A DNA stretch of 64,000 bases from Dermacentor variabilis. Taxonomy: Eukaryota > Arthropoda > Arachnida > Ixodida > Ixodidae. The notes under the pieces are model-generated. The model was not told where the DNA came from and did not search any database. It saw only the letters and a list, made by a program, of their open reading frames with translations. The stretch's first letter is position 1, and each line of letters begins with the position of its first letter. The translations under genes were made by a program, and so were the position numbers. Shown here piece by piece: positions 49,053 through 59,110 of this stretch. The DNA lies in the NCBI RefSeq assembly GCF_050947875.1, contig NC_134569.1, forward strand, positions 202,817,127-202,881,126, read 5' to 3'.

Positions 49053-49766
49053 CAGTGCAACAAAATGGAATAAATAGCACCCGTACGCTTGCCCGTAATC
49101 CGCGTTCACGAAGTGAAACGTCACTGTATTTTTTAGAGCGCAGCTCTTTGGCGTCCGTTCCTGGGTTTCGCGTCGTCGTCGGCGTTGTCGTCGGCCTCGT
49201 AACCAGCTCCACCCCCCTTTCATCCCCCCAGCGCTAGCAGCGACCGACTGATACCGCTGGATGCCGCTGACGCCGCTAGAGAGTCAAGATAACGTGACTG
49301 CATAGAACACCGTCGCCGCCATGCAGAAAGAGGAGGAAAGGGTCCCCCCCCCCTGTTCTTGTGTGGCGGATAGGGTGCTCTTCAGTTGCCGACGCGCCGG
49401 TTATTTCACGTAGGCCCCGGCACGTCGACGAATACGTGACCACCTTCCCACGGCTAGACCTGGTTCTTAGCGCTGCGGAAGCGAGGGTATCATATTGTTT
49501 GTGTCGGCATCGGCGGCGTTGTCCCTGAAACCAACTCCGCAGCTGGGGTTGACTCACTATCGGCGTCAGCGGCATCAGTCAGTCGCTGCTATCTCTTCCC
49601 TCCTCCCTTTATCGTGTTGTCCGCTTGCTGCGCGCGCTTCTGCCCCCATCGTTTGCCGCTGGGTGTACACGCCGCCCTCCCCCCCCCCCTCTTCCTGCGA
49701 GTCTCCGGTTGTCAAAGCGCCGGCTCGAACTTAATTCCTTTCTTCGCTCCTCCTCCAATGCAACCC
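49053..49766. other. Unassigned GC-rich stretch
   Basis: CpG-rich DNA with C-runs at 49346-49354 and 49680-49690, and frames open on both strands because of composition. It may include the promoter of the short ORF at 49976. Confidence 0.4.
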
Positions 49767-49942
49767 CTGTGCGGTGGCAATCAGAGAGCCAGATCGGTGG
49801 CGGCGGATCTGTATATGTGCACCGCCCGAGCCGAAATTGCCGCTGCCGTTCGCCCTGTGCGGTGGCAATCAGAGAGCCAGATCGGTGGCGGCGGATCTGT
49901 ATATGTGCACCGCCCGAGCCGAAATTGCCGCTGCCGTTCGCC
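49767..49942. repeat. Perfect 88-bp tandem duplication
   Basis: 49767-49854 and 49855-49942 are identical at every base I compared, beginning ctgtgcggtggcaatcag. Each copy contains ggtggcggcgg and tatatgtgcaccgcccgag. The duplication ends 33 bases before the ATG of the short ORF at 49976, so it could double a promoter or leader element. Confidence 0.9.
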
Positions 49943-49975
49943 ACTGCGAAATTATCTGCCAGTTCTTTCTGAGCC

Positions 49976-50152
49976 ATGAGCGAGACGACCGATGGAAGTC
50001 TTCCGTCTGCTGCTGCTGCTGCTGCTGCTGCTAAACGAGCTGCCAGAGCAGAGGCCCAGCGCCGTCGCCGTCAGAATCCAGAGGTGCGTGCCGCCGAAGC
50101 AGAAGCTTACCGTCGCCGCCGTCGAGATGATCCAGGAGTACGGGAAATATAA
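49976..50152 (+). CDS. 58-residue Ala-run plus Arg/Glu-repeat protein
   Basis: A complete small frame. The ATG at 49976 gives MSETTDGSLPS, followed by eight Ala encoded by a pure GCT run. AKRAARAEAQRRRRQNPEVR and AAEAEAYRRRRRDDPGVR follow, then TAA. The last two blocks are repeats of a unit of about 17 residues, R4-x2-P-x-V-R-x2-E-A-x-A, predicted to be helical and strongly basic. There is no signal peptide or membrane segment. It has no stop inside, unlike its relatives at 48.8 and 60.7 kb. It may be a small nucleic-acid-binding protein, or the truncated N-terminus of a mobile-element protein. The A10 run directly after the stop (50151 onward) would also allow a retrotransposed origin. Confidence 0.45.
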   Translation: MSETTDGSLPSAAAAAAAAKRAARAEAQRRRRQNPEVRAAEAEAYRRRRRDDPGVREI

Positions 50153-50468
50153 AAAAAAAATTCTGTGATAGCGCATACATGTGTTGCTCGATTTCTTTGC
50201 CTCAATCTATCGAAAAGGTGAAACAGCTTATTTGCTGCGCTCAAATTTCGCATTAGGAAGTAACGTAATCGTCGGTAATTTTTTTATCTAGCGCACCGCA
50301 TCACGCCATAAAGCACGACCCCTTGCTATTAAAGCCCCTGAAAATTTACTTGCTACGGCTACAGCTGCCGTCTAGCCTTTCCCGCGGCGAAGCAACCTTG
50401 CTATTACGCTTGTGGCTGGAAGTGCCGTTTGCGAACGCTTCCTCCTATCTATGGAGAAAGGAAAAAAA
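50153..50468. other. Unassigned stretch
   Basis: AT-rich start then mixed sequence; nothing recognised. Confidence 0.4.
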
Positions 50469-51066
50469 TTGGAGGACGCTTAAGCTTTGCCTTTGAGAGT
50501 GGATCGCGATAGAAATTAAAGATCCCTGACTGCTTCTCACGCTTCTCGGCAACTGCAGCGTGTGTAACCGTAGTGTTTACCGGGAAACGCTGGCGGCGAA
50601 CGCTGTGCACGGAGGCGGCCTTTCTTGTAGAAACGTGGCCTGTTGCGTAGGCCGCGGTTCGGCGGAGGCGAGCACCATCTGAAGGTGTTGCAAGGAAATG
50701 GGCACCCCGCTCCGTGGCCTCCAAGTTATTCGCGCGCCGGCGCGCGCTAATGGTGGACGCCGTGGCCGGTCTATGCATGGTAGAAACACTGGAAAAAGCA
50801 TTTCTTTGATTTTTCTTGTGACAGAATTGTTTTCTCGTATATTCAAGTTACAATCGGACGCTATTATGTCAGTATGATGCGTGTAATCGTACTTTACGAT
50901 TTTTCTACGTATTTTAGCTTCCGAAATCGAATTAGTTCAGTAACTTCCTTGCGCCATATGGAGGACTTTGTTATGGGTGGTTCGAAAATCTTTTTACCAA
51001 AACGACGGCCGACGCTGGACGCAGGATTTCTTGCAACACGGCGCCCTTAACGCTGTCGCGTTAAAA
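50469..51066 (+). repeat. Composite ~590-bp dispersed repeat, complete copy
   Basis: Head ttggaggacgcttaagc, then actgcttctcacgcttctc, gtttaccgggaaacgctgg, an AT-rich middle (ttttctcgtatattcaagtt), and tail aggatttcttgcaacacgg followed by cgcccttaacgctgtcgcg. The same order and similar length are seen at 15813-16396. It lacks coding potential and visible terminal inverted repeats. Confidence 0.75.
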
Positions 51067-51480
51067 GTTAGGAGGGTGCATCACCCAGCGCGATTGAAGC
51101 CAAAGCAGTCGGCCTAATACGTGGTCGCATGTCAAAGTGCGCGATTGACTTTACTGTTCACTCTCTTCAGGCTGAGCCACGGTAGGGCAGCTGAACAAGC
51201 GCGTACAGAATAACTACTGGCATAGATAATAGGAATCAAAATTCTCAAGTAACGTCGTTTTTTACTTTGTGATCTCGATGCAAGAAATCATGTGTTGGGC
51301 TGACACTGAGTAAATGCACGGGCATGACAGAGCGTTCGCTTACCAAGCCTGGCTGCGTGACGTAATGCTATCTCCTAACTTTTTCTATCCTGCATGCTGC
51401 TATCCTATGGGAATGGCTTATTGCCTAAAGTACGATTCCTGTAGGTGCAAGGAAACCATCGAGTACCTATTCATGCGACA
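51067..51480. other. Unassigned stretch
   Basis: Nothing recognised between a plus-strand and a minus-strand composite repeat. Confidence 0.4.
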
Positions 51481-51957
51481 GCTTTAAGGGCCCTGTGTCG
51501 CAGGAAATCCGGTGGCGGCGTTCAAGGCCGTAGGCGGTGCTGGCGTTCCGTGAGCGAATGTTGCTTCTACACATTCTATACGGCACTAAACTTGTTCTAT
51601 TATTAAAGTTGCTCGTACCTTGCCTTACATTCTTCACAAAGTAATTCCTCGGCATTTTAAGAATGACAGCCCACAAACGAATGTAATAAAAAAAAACCAC
51701 TCAGAGCGCATGCCTTTTATGTAAAATCTTCTCAGACTGAAATATTAAAACGGCGAAACAATAACAGGAGGTCGGCCCACGCAAGAGGCCGCGTTTCTAT
51801 ACCAGAAAACGCCTTCGCGCATAGCGTTCGCCGTCAGCGTTTCCCGGTAAACATTACGCCTACATAAGCTGCAGTTGCCGGGAGGCGTGAGTAGCTGTCA
51901 GGGATCTTTGACAGTTATTGCGTTCAACTCTTAAAGACGAAGCTTAAGCTTCTTCGA
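51481..51957 (-). repeat. Composite repeat, minus-strand copy
   Basis: The left end carries the complement of the tail (ccctgtgtcgcaggaaatcc) and the right end the complement of the head (gcgttcgccgtcagcgtttc ... gacgaagcttaagcttc). The unit is about 477 bp, so some of the middle is missing. It lies head to head with the plus-strand copy at 52089. Confidence 0.65.
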
Positions 51958-52088
51958 CTTTTTTTTTATTTGTCCTCGCTACGCCCTACAGCGCCTTTCT
52001 CTCTGGACATCAAACCGACTGGTCTCGAGACTGCTCTCCGAGTCAAAAATGCTCGGACCGTGGCCACAAACTTCACTGGTACAATAAT

Positions 52089-52465
52089 TTGGAGGACGCT
52101 TTAGCTTCGCCTTTAAGAGTGGAACACGATTGTATGCAAAGATCCCCTGACTGCTTCTCACATTTCCCAGCAACCGCAGCTTATGTAAGCGTAATGTTTA
52201 CCGGGAAACGCTAGCGGCGAACGCTGTGCAAGAAGGCGAGCTTTCTGGTAAAAGCACGGTCTCATGCGTGGGCCGATCTTCTGTTAATGTTTCGCACTTT
52301 TAATATTTAATTCTGGAAATATTTACCATAAGGGCATGCGCTGTCGGTGTTTCATGACATTTGTTTGCGGGCTGTTTTTCTTAAAGTTTCCAGGAATAAT
52401 ATTGTAATGTAATGAATTTAAGACAGGTTATAAGCAACTTTAGTGATAGAATAGCTTTAGTGCCG
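52089..52465 (+). repeat. Composite repeat with variant middle
   Basis: The head at 52089-52280 (ttggaggacgctttagc ... cgctagcggcgaacgct) is followed by the gcgctgtcggtgtttcatg segment also seen at 3771 and 8955. This physically links the common head to the variant middle. Confidence 0.65.
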
Positions 52466-52499
52466 TATAGAATAAACATAAGTGGAAGGGCAGCACTTT

Positions 52500-52747
52500 C
52501 TGTTTGAAATATACGATATGATATTATGCACATCGCTTTGTTTTTTTTTTTTTGGAATTGTACATTTTTGTAAAAATTGTCATTTGTGATATTGTGATAT
52601 TGTGATATTTTGTCTGTACTCACATGCTTGTACTGTTTGCCTTTTTTTCTAAACATCATGTATTGTATCGGGGAGGCGAGAGCCCGTCAAGCTGGATATC
52701 TAGCTTTTTCTCTCCCCCTCCCTCATCCTTGGGATGGAAAATAAAGG

Positions 52748-52826
<79 letters not shown>
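52500..52826 (+). mobile_element. LINE 3' UTR with TTA-repeat tail
   Basis: T- and GT-rich sequence, ggggaggcgagagcccgtca, then atccttgggatggaaaataa and a 77-bp TTA/ATT repeat at 52749-52826. The arrangement of a short C-rich block, an AATAAAG signal and a trinucleotide tail fits a CR1-type 3' end. No coding part remains. A composite-repeat fragment (aatgtttaccgggaaacgc, 52826-52880) follows immediately. Confidence 0.55.
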
Positions 52827-52989
52827 ATGTTTACCGGGAAACGCTGGCGGCGAACGCTATAAACGAAGGCGAACTTTTTGTACTCTTGCTTTGGTTGGTT
52901 TTTTGTTATCGCGGCAAGATATCTAGATAGCGCAACAAAAAATAACACAAGAAGAAATGAAGGCAGGCGCTATCAACAACAACGAAAAT

Positions 52990-53793
52990 TTACTTCCTGG
53001 ATGGGTCGTGCTTATATGACCAAACAACTACGTGCACAGTGATATAAAACAGAAGATACACGTACATAACGGTATGAAAACAATCTAAAACCTGTACACC
53101 AGGAAAACACGCGCAAAAACTTAAATGACATATTGAAAATGCGGTCAGCTTTCTTGCCAGGCGTGAATAACCTAATTCTCCGGCGGACAATGATAGCGAC
53201 GGTTTGCTGGTGCATTGGTCAGCGGCCAAGAGGATTTGCTCCTTTACTAATAATAATCTTACACACTCGCGCTTATCCCTATTAATAATAGTGGCAGCTT
53301 CTAGAAGTGGGCGACATGGCCAACATGGACACGTTTTGCTATGAAAAGCAAGAAAACGGTCGCCTGATGCACTCCGACACTTATTTCTGTGTTCTCTTAA
53401 GTGCTCAATGATGCATCTTCCGGTTGGGCCCTTGTAGGATTTACCACATGACAGCGGAATACGATAGACCACCCCTACCGCGTATCTGACGCACGAATTT
53501 TTGTGATTCTTATCTCGCAGCAGCCTGCATGTCCTCATTGTGTTAGTGGTATTGCAGAAGGTGCTTAGCTGATTTGGTGCATGAGAAACAACCCGTAGGT
53601 TAGCGCGACTTCCTATCTTTTTCAGGCTATCTGATATCTTGTATATGTACGGAATCACGCCGGATTTCACCCACTCACGGCCGCTATCTCTGGCATTCTC
53701 ACGGGGGAACTTTCTCGAACATTCCTGTTTTAGCAACCTTTCCGCCACTGACACGGACACATAGTTAGGATAACCACCCTCCTTAAGGCGCGC
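52990..53793 (-). pseudogene. Penelope-like ORF: linker and GIY-YIG endonuclease
   Basis: The open frame enters from about 53793 (ARLKEGGYPNYVSVSVAERL) and runs to a stop at 52990, about 267 codons. The linker VIPYIYKISDSLKKIGSR is followed by SAPNQ/HAPNQL-type sequence. The GIY-YIG core is VGVVYRIPLSCGKSYKG followed by PTGRCIIEHLREHRN, where the GIY element is VVY and the second motif is YKG rather than YIG. The Arg of GRC and the Glu/His of the following helix are kept, and CPCWPC supplies Cys residues. The endonuclease is thought to nick DNA for target-primed insertion. The YIG to YKG change could reduce activity. There is no ATG at the open-frame start; it continues from the reverse transcriptase in an intact element. 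Confidence 0.85.
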
Positions 53794-53879
53794 ATGCAGC
53801 TGCTAGAACCTAGTTTTGATTAGGTGTGGGCATGGTATTTAAGGGCGTTTTGAAAAACGCGTTAGTTATGCCCCTCTTC

Positions 53880-54107
53880 ACCGACTTCGAATGTAATAAT
53901 AATAATAATAATATAATATTTGGGGTTTTACGTGCCAAAACCACTTTCTGATTATGAGGCAAGCCGTAGTGGAGGACTCCGGAAATTTTGACCACCTGGG
54001 GTTCTTTAACGTGCACCTAAACCTAAACACACGGGTGTTTTCGCATTTCTCCCCCATCGAAATGCGGCCGCCGTGGCCGGGATTCGATCCCAACCGACTT
54101 CGAATGT
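53880..54107 (-). mobile_element. Ruka-type SINE inserted in the Penelope-like element
   Basis: Body 53895-54092 with exact 15-bp duplications accgacttcgaatgt at 53880-53894 and 54093-54107. The ATT-type tail is at 53895-53919. The copy ends at the B-box (gggattcgatccc, on the plus strand) and lacks the rest of the tRNA head, so it is 5'-truncated. If the SINE and one duplication are ignored, the Penelope-like reading frame is continuous across the site, so the insertion came after that element. Confidence 0.93.
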
Positions 54108-54215
54108 GCTGAATGAAATCGGAAAATAGGTTTGTTAGCTCCTGGGATGTAAGCGCAGCAGGTCCTAGATCCTGAATTGGGACCTGTTGGGCCTGGCCAC
54201 CGTTGTCAGCTTCGT

Positions 54216-54545
54216 CATGCGACAATCGTCATGCCGTTGTCGTCAGGTAATCGTAGCCATATAGGCTTCGCGATGCAGTCTTAATTTGTCCCGCCATTGT
54301 CGGCATACACTCGTCGTCATCGAATTGTCCTCATACCGTTGTCATTTGGTCGTTGTCACGCATTCGCTGCCACATCGTCCTCGTGATGCCGTCGCGGTCG
54401 TTGCTTTGTCGTCGCTGTGACTTCGACATCCGACTTTCATCATGCTGTCCTCGTCACTCTATCGCCGTCACACACTCGTCGTCATACCGTTGTCGCCATG
54501 CCGTCGATGTCACGGGCTCGTTCCATTATTGTCATCATTTCAGCA
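54216..54545 (-). repeat. Degenerate satellite, inverted block
   Basis: Units such as cgtcatgccgttgtcgtca are the complement of the satellite at 10330-15720. The higher-order landmark occurs as gacttcgacatccgac near 54420. The block directly abuts the truncated end of the Penelope-like element. Confidence 0.7.
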
Positions 54546-55079
54546 ACGCCATATTCAGCGGCTAGTGAAACAAACCAGTACTATAGGCAAAGTGTGACGA
54601 TACCGAGGTACGTCGGAAATAGTCGAAGCAATGAAAGTCTTAGAATGGTCACTGGAGATGCTCAATAGCCGTGACTTCATAGATATGGCGTGTCGCTAGT
54701 TAGCTCGAATGCTAATCGCATTACCTTCGGCAGTCATTGTGAGGCGAGTTCTGTCGTAATATTTTTATAGAAAACCGGCTGCGGTCGGTTAAACCTTTGG
54801 GTGTATGGTCAACAGAAACATCGGAAAAACTGTCATGCGTGCATACCTATAGACCACCTTAAAACAGAAGTGATGGAAAATAATTTGGTATTGTAATATA
54901 CTCTATGCATGTTGGGCTTTTTATAATAATTATCGGCGCTTAATAAGACACGTGCAGCGATGTTTGTGATACTTGCTGTTCCATAAAGCCAATATTTCCA
55001 CACATCTGTGCTCGTATTTTACTTCCTCAATGTAGGTCCTTAAAATGTGTTGTGTGGTGTATTATGATGGGCTTTATTG
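54546..55079. other. Unassigned stretch
   Basis: Nothing recognised. Confidence 0.4.
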
Positions 55080-55285
55080 TCTCCCCCTTGTTCTTTTACA
55101 GCGTAAGCCCTTATGGGCTCATTCGAATAGTCGTTTCGGTTGGCGATGGTGTCCGCCGGTGTCTTTGGTAGCTATCGCTAGGAATGAAAAAAAAAAAATA
55201 GATGCTCAGTTCCCGCCCGGATAGAACCCGGGTTCGCTGCGTGGCAGTCAGCTACTGTACCACCAAGTCACGCCAGCGCTTGTTA
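55080..55285 (-). mobile_element. Second type of tRNA-derived SINE
   Basis: On the minus strand a tRNA-like head has an A-box-like tggtggtacagtagctga and a B-box-like gggttctatcc within a GC stem (cccgggttctatccggg). A 12-T run and then unrelated body sequence ending in an aagaacaagggggag stretch follow. It differs from the Ruka copies outside the tRNA-like part. It is not a functional tRNA gene: the acceptor arms do not pair well and the downstream body is long. Confidence 0.55.
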
Positions 55286-56763
55286 GTGCCCTGTAGATGC
55301 TCCCGCAGGGAGCAAAGTTGCGCGTATGTCCACCGTTGTGCTCCAGCTCTGCAGTGAAGCAACTCCTCGAGCGCGTAGGAGGCAAATGCAGCGTGGTGTT
55401 CCATTTGCTTTCTTCTTTGCTGGTCGCGAGCTACATGCGGCAACTGTACACAAGCGCTGAGAACGACGACACTTTTTAATGCAGGCTAAGCTCGAACGAT
55501 TGGCGCAGCCGGAGGGGTGCCAACCCCCAGAAATATTTGGTTTGTATGTACATGCATATATACACACAGATATACAAACACACGCCACGAACGTACATAT
55601 AGGAGCCCACTCGATCCTTCGAAATAAAATCCTCACTGAGCCCGTGACGAGAACAGTTGAAAAATTGGCGTGTAAACGCGCATCACCTTGCAACAAAAAA
55701 TCGGTGCAATCTTTTTCAGCATGAAGTTTTCTCGCGGAGGCCGGAAGGCAAGAAATGTTTTAAAAGGTGTGTAAAGAAAACTTCGCACATGTATGGTGGA
55801 CAATTATTTGAGCACATTTTGGCTGCCGAAACCAGACGAATAATGATCGCGGCCGAGAGAACTATCGTGCCTGCAGTTATGTCAGTGACCGTTAACCGTG
55901 ACCGTCATTGATCACTAGCTGTCATTCACAGCTGCAGCACGTTTTCGGTATATGGGGTACACAAACGCATATTTAAACGCATTTCAAATGTTCACATGTG
56001 CACATTTTATGCAGAGCTTATTTTTACCATTCATTCCGAAAACTTAATAGCTGCTGTGAGCAAATTTGTGAGTAGCAAATACAAATTGTGAGTAGCAAAA
56101 TTGTGAGTAGAAAAAGATTCAAGATGCACGAGCTTGTAGATCAAATTTATTTCGTTCAATGGAATGAATAAACAATTCCTGGTGGCAGCAGGGGATGAGT
56201 GCTGTTTCTTGGAGCCTTAGGGACAGAATTCAAAGCCACTGGAAAGGTAAGAAGTTATTAAGGGTAACAACAGGTTATTTTTATTGCACTATATTCACAT
56301 AAGATCCCAAACTTGCAAAGTAATTATTCACACATTGCAGACTGTAATATGACAACACATTTTTCTTTATCTCTTCATACTACTCAGGTTAATTTACTGT
56401 AACACAGCACTTATTAAACGTATAAAAATAATTTCACATTCCTCACGTCGACTAAGGCTGGTCGAACAAGCAATATATTGCGGGCGGTAAATGATGAAGC
56501 CATCACAGCTTTCTCATCAGCTGGAGTGCACGATGTTTTCGCATACTACAAAACAATGAACACGAGTACATAATTCGACCTTACATGAAAAATGAGAACA
56601 CTGTCGAAAAAAGAAACGGTAGAGAAAATCTAGGATGACGCGGGCAAATCGTATCTGCTAGTATTTACTCTGTTTTAAACATGCTGTTATAGAGCCGCAT
56701 AGTCGGAACAATCGTACAAGCTACACAGCGAATTGGGCTAGTTGGTGAGTTAACATTGTTGGT
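55286..56763. other. Unassigned stretch
   Basis: No gene recognised. A gtgagtagcaaa word is repeated three times in various spacings at 56067-56115. Confidence 0.4.
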
Positions 56764-56834
56764 GTATATGTGCAGCGCGACACAGACGTGTCGTCCATTC
56801 TTTGTCCCGCGTCTGTGTCGCGCTGCACATATAC
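56764..56834. repeat. Perfect 25-bp inverted repeat with 21-bp loop
   Basis: Left arm 56764-56788 and right arm 56810-56834 are exact complements, with a tatatgtgcagcgcgacac core. The loop contains gtcgtccattctttgtcc. RNA from either strand would form a very stable hairpin. No flanking duplication or coding sequence is visible. Confidence 0.9.
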
Positions 56835-57404
56835 TCCGAAAATTTCACAAGTGAACAACCTCTCATGCCAGACGTACGCATTTCAGCGTGAACAGGAGTG
56901 TTACTCGAGATAAATGCTGCTTTAGTGTAAACAAGCCGAACTCAACTCTGTAAACAAGGCGAACGCACCTGGCATATCCTGGTCCCTTTCGGAGCTGGCC
57001 GGTCTCGTCCGTCCGCTCGGCACCGCGTAAAAAGCTTTGCCACCTACCGTGCGATTTGTGCAGTTTGGTGCGCTGCACCCCGTCATATTGCAATACAAGT
57101 TTCAAAATGTTGTGTTTCTTACCACTTCGCCAAAGTTGTTAATTTAATGTCGTCGAACACCGTACCTGCAACCCGGAACCGCTCGGTGCAAAGCACGCTT
57201 GACGGTCCGCTCATTGCAATTTCGATGGCACTGACAGAAACCAGGCGGCGCCGTGCCCGTGAAGTTGGCTTCGCAGCGGCGCAGTTGATCTTTCCGCGTC
57301 ATTTTTGTAGCACGTGATAGCGCTGGACCAATAGCGGTGCGAGCGGCGCCGGAAAATTTATGGGCAACTCTATATACAGGAACACTAGCGCTTGTTAGCA
57401 GGCA
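56835..57404. other. Unassigned stretch
   Basis: No gene recognised; short frames on the minus strand at 56863-57105 lack motifs. Confidence 0.4.
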
Positions 57405-59110
57405 GCGCCACTTCCTAGCGCGCGAGGAGACACGCGATGTGGCATGCGCGGGTGCAGCGTCAATGCGTGCGCATGTTGCATTGCAGTGGCAAATGATTAC
57501 ACCAGGTTGAATGCCATGTAGCAGATGCACAGGTAGCGGTACAAGGCGGTTAAGAAAAGTTTGAGGAAGAAATAAAATTAAGGATATGTATACAAGAATG
57601 CTAGGAAAAATACGTGCACCTGATTAAATCAAGGTGGTTAGGTGGCTACGTCACCGCCGCGTTTCAAAGCGGATGCGAATAAATAATCATCATCATTAGC
57701 ATCCTATCGTGCCACTTCCCATGCGATGTGAGATGCGCGCCGCGTAGCGTCTATGCGTGCGCCCTTTGCATTGCAGTTACATGTAATTACATGTGTTACG
57801 AAGCAGTTGCAGGGATAGCGGCACAAAGTAGATAGAGAAGTCTTGAAGAATAAAAAAAAATGTTTGCTGCATGTTACACTCATGTAACACGTGAAGGCGA
57901 AAGCCCCTTACAGGCTTGGTAATGCGCCGTCTCGCAACGTCACCTTGTGGCTTTCGAAGTTCGGCTTCTTCGGCTCGTGTTCGACGCGTAGCAGCGGCTT
58001 CGCGCGCTCGTGTAGCGGGGTCAGACTCGCGGTTTCTCTTCGACTTTACGTTGCATCCTCTCATCCTCTCAGCAACGGATTAATACGTACGCTGTTTTGT
58101 GTGTTGTAATGGGTGATTTCAATGAACGTATGCACTGTTAGCTTCACTTTGCCGAGGGCTTCTAGCCGCGTGTCTTACGGGGGTATGTGCCATTGCGAAG
58201 GTCACGTGGTTTTTTAAAGCATGAAATGCTTTTGGCTGCCGTTGTCGGCGACCTTTACATGACCTTGAACCAAAGGTCAGCGTCGTTATTCTGAAGTCAA
58301 GACGAGAAAGGAGCGAGAATATCCGGGCATTGTGGCGAGAACAAAACGTTGACATGCGAGAACAAATCGTGCTTGCATGCCCATGTTTCGTGACCATGGC
58401 GGCAACGTCCTGCGCGCCGGGGATCGTTGTGTGATGCTTGTGAGTAATCGTGGCAATTGCTCCAACCAATCTGCTTTGCTGGTGGCCGTTTCGCGCTTGC
58501 ATCTACTCTCGATCCCGGGAGAACTAATTTACTTTCTTTTTTTTTGTACAACTTGACTACATGCCGCGTTTCTGTGCGTTGTATGCGTGATTCAAATGAA
58601 CGTATGCGCTGTACGCTTCACTTTGCTGAGTGCTTGTAGCCTCTGCATTACTAGAGGGATGAGCCATTGCCTGTTTTACTTGCTTAGGGGAGTATGAGCC
58701 ATGCTGAAGATGATAGTTTTTGTATCATTGGGCCGGACAGCACATATTTTTCAAGGCCATCGGTGGTATGAGCCACTGATGGCTTTGGTTTTGACAACAT
58801 TATGGAGATGTATAAATATTTACGTAATAAAAACATGTATGACATACCTGATTAATTCAGGCAGGCTATGTGACTGTCATTGGCCCGCTTTAAAGGAAGT
58901 GCCATTCAATCAGTATCATCATTATTAGCATCGTATCGTGCCATTTCACGCACGATGGGACACGCGTGCCGCGTAGCTTCGATATGTACAAACTTTGCAT
59001 TGCAGTTCTGCTATATTCCACCAGGTATCCCGGCATGCAGCATTTGCATATAGCGCATGCTCCATATAGCTGGACCTGGTTAAATTAAGCAGTTTACGTC
59101 ATTATTTCTC
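57405..59110. repeat. Cluster of three diverged copies of a dispersed block
   Basis: The block (cgtgccacttcc... , atgtgagatgcgcgccgcgt, then gcattgcagt) occurs at about 57405-57545, 57694-57790 and 58925-59050. A companion segment (aggtggttaggtggctacgt and its variant aggcaggctatgtgactgtc, followed by a catcatcattagcat core) occurs at 57620-57705 and 58850-58940. The shared order suggests a larger repeated unit whose copies surround the charged-module locus at 57850-58760. Confidence 0.55.
57850..58760 (-). pseudogene. Charged-module repeat, minus-strand copy
   Basis: Minus-strand counterpart of 35031-35510. It reads QSEANSAYVH, then after stops KSKRNRESDPATRAREAAAT, then RRTRAEEAELRKPQ and RRRITKPVRGFRLHVLHECN. 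The matching block in the 35-kb copy ends RRITKRTAGFRHHVLQEHN. Both end with a cgtgttaca(t/c)-like stretch before AT-rich sequence. Stops separate the pieces here, so no complete gene remains. Confidence 0.45.

Larger units (their letters stand above)
52900..54200 (-). mobile_element. Penelope-like element, 5'-truncated
   Basis: Minus-strand retroelement fragment. From right to left: the end of the reverse transcriptase domain (CAYIPGANKPIFRFHSAHSK at about 54190-54100), its continuation KSVKRGITNAFFKTPL after a SINE insertion, a linker, then the GIY-YIG endonuclease. It is truncated near 54200, where satellite DNA starts. Stops and a frame change near 53800 make it inactive. Penelope-like elements combine a telomerase-related reverse transcriptase with this endonuclease; only the last part is present here. 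Confidence 0.8.

Noticed and set aside
55180..55280. Functional tRNA gene on the minus strand
   Set aside because: A- and B-box-like sequences are present, but the arms do not pair well and a SINE-like body follows.
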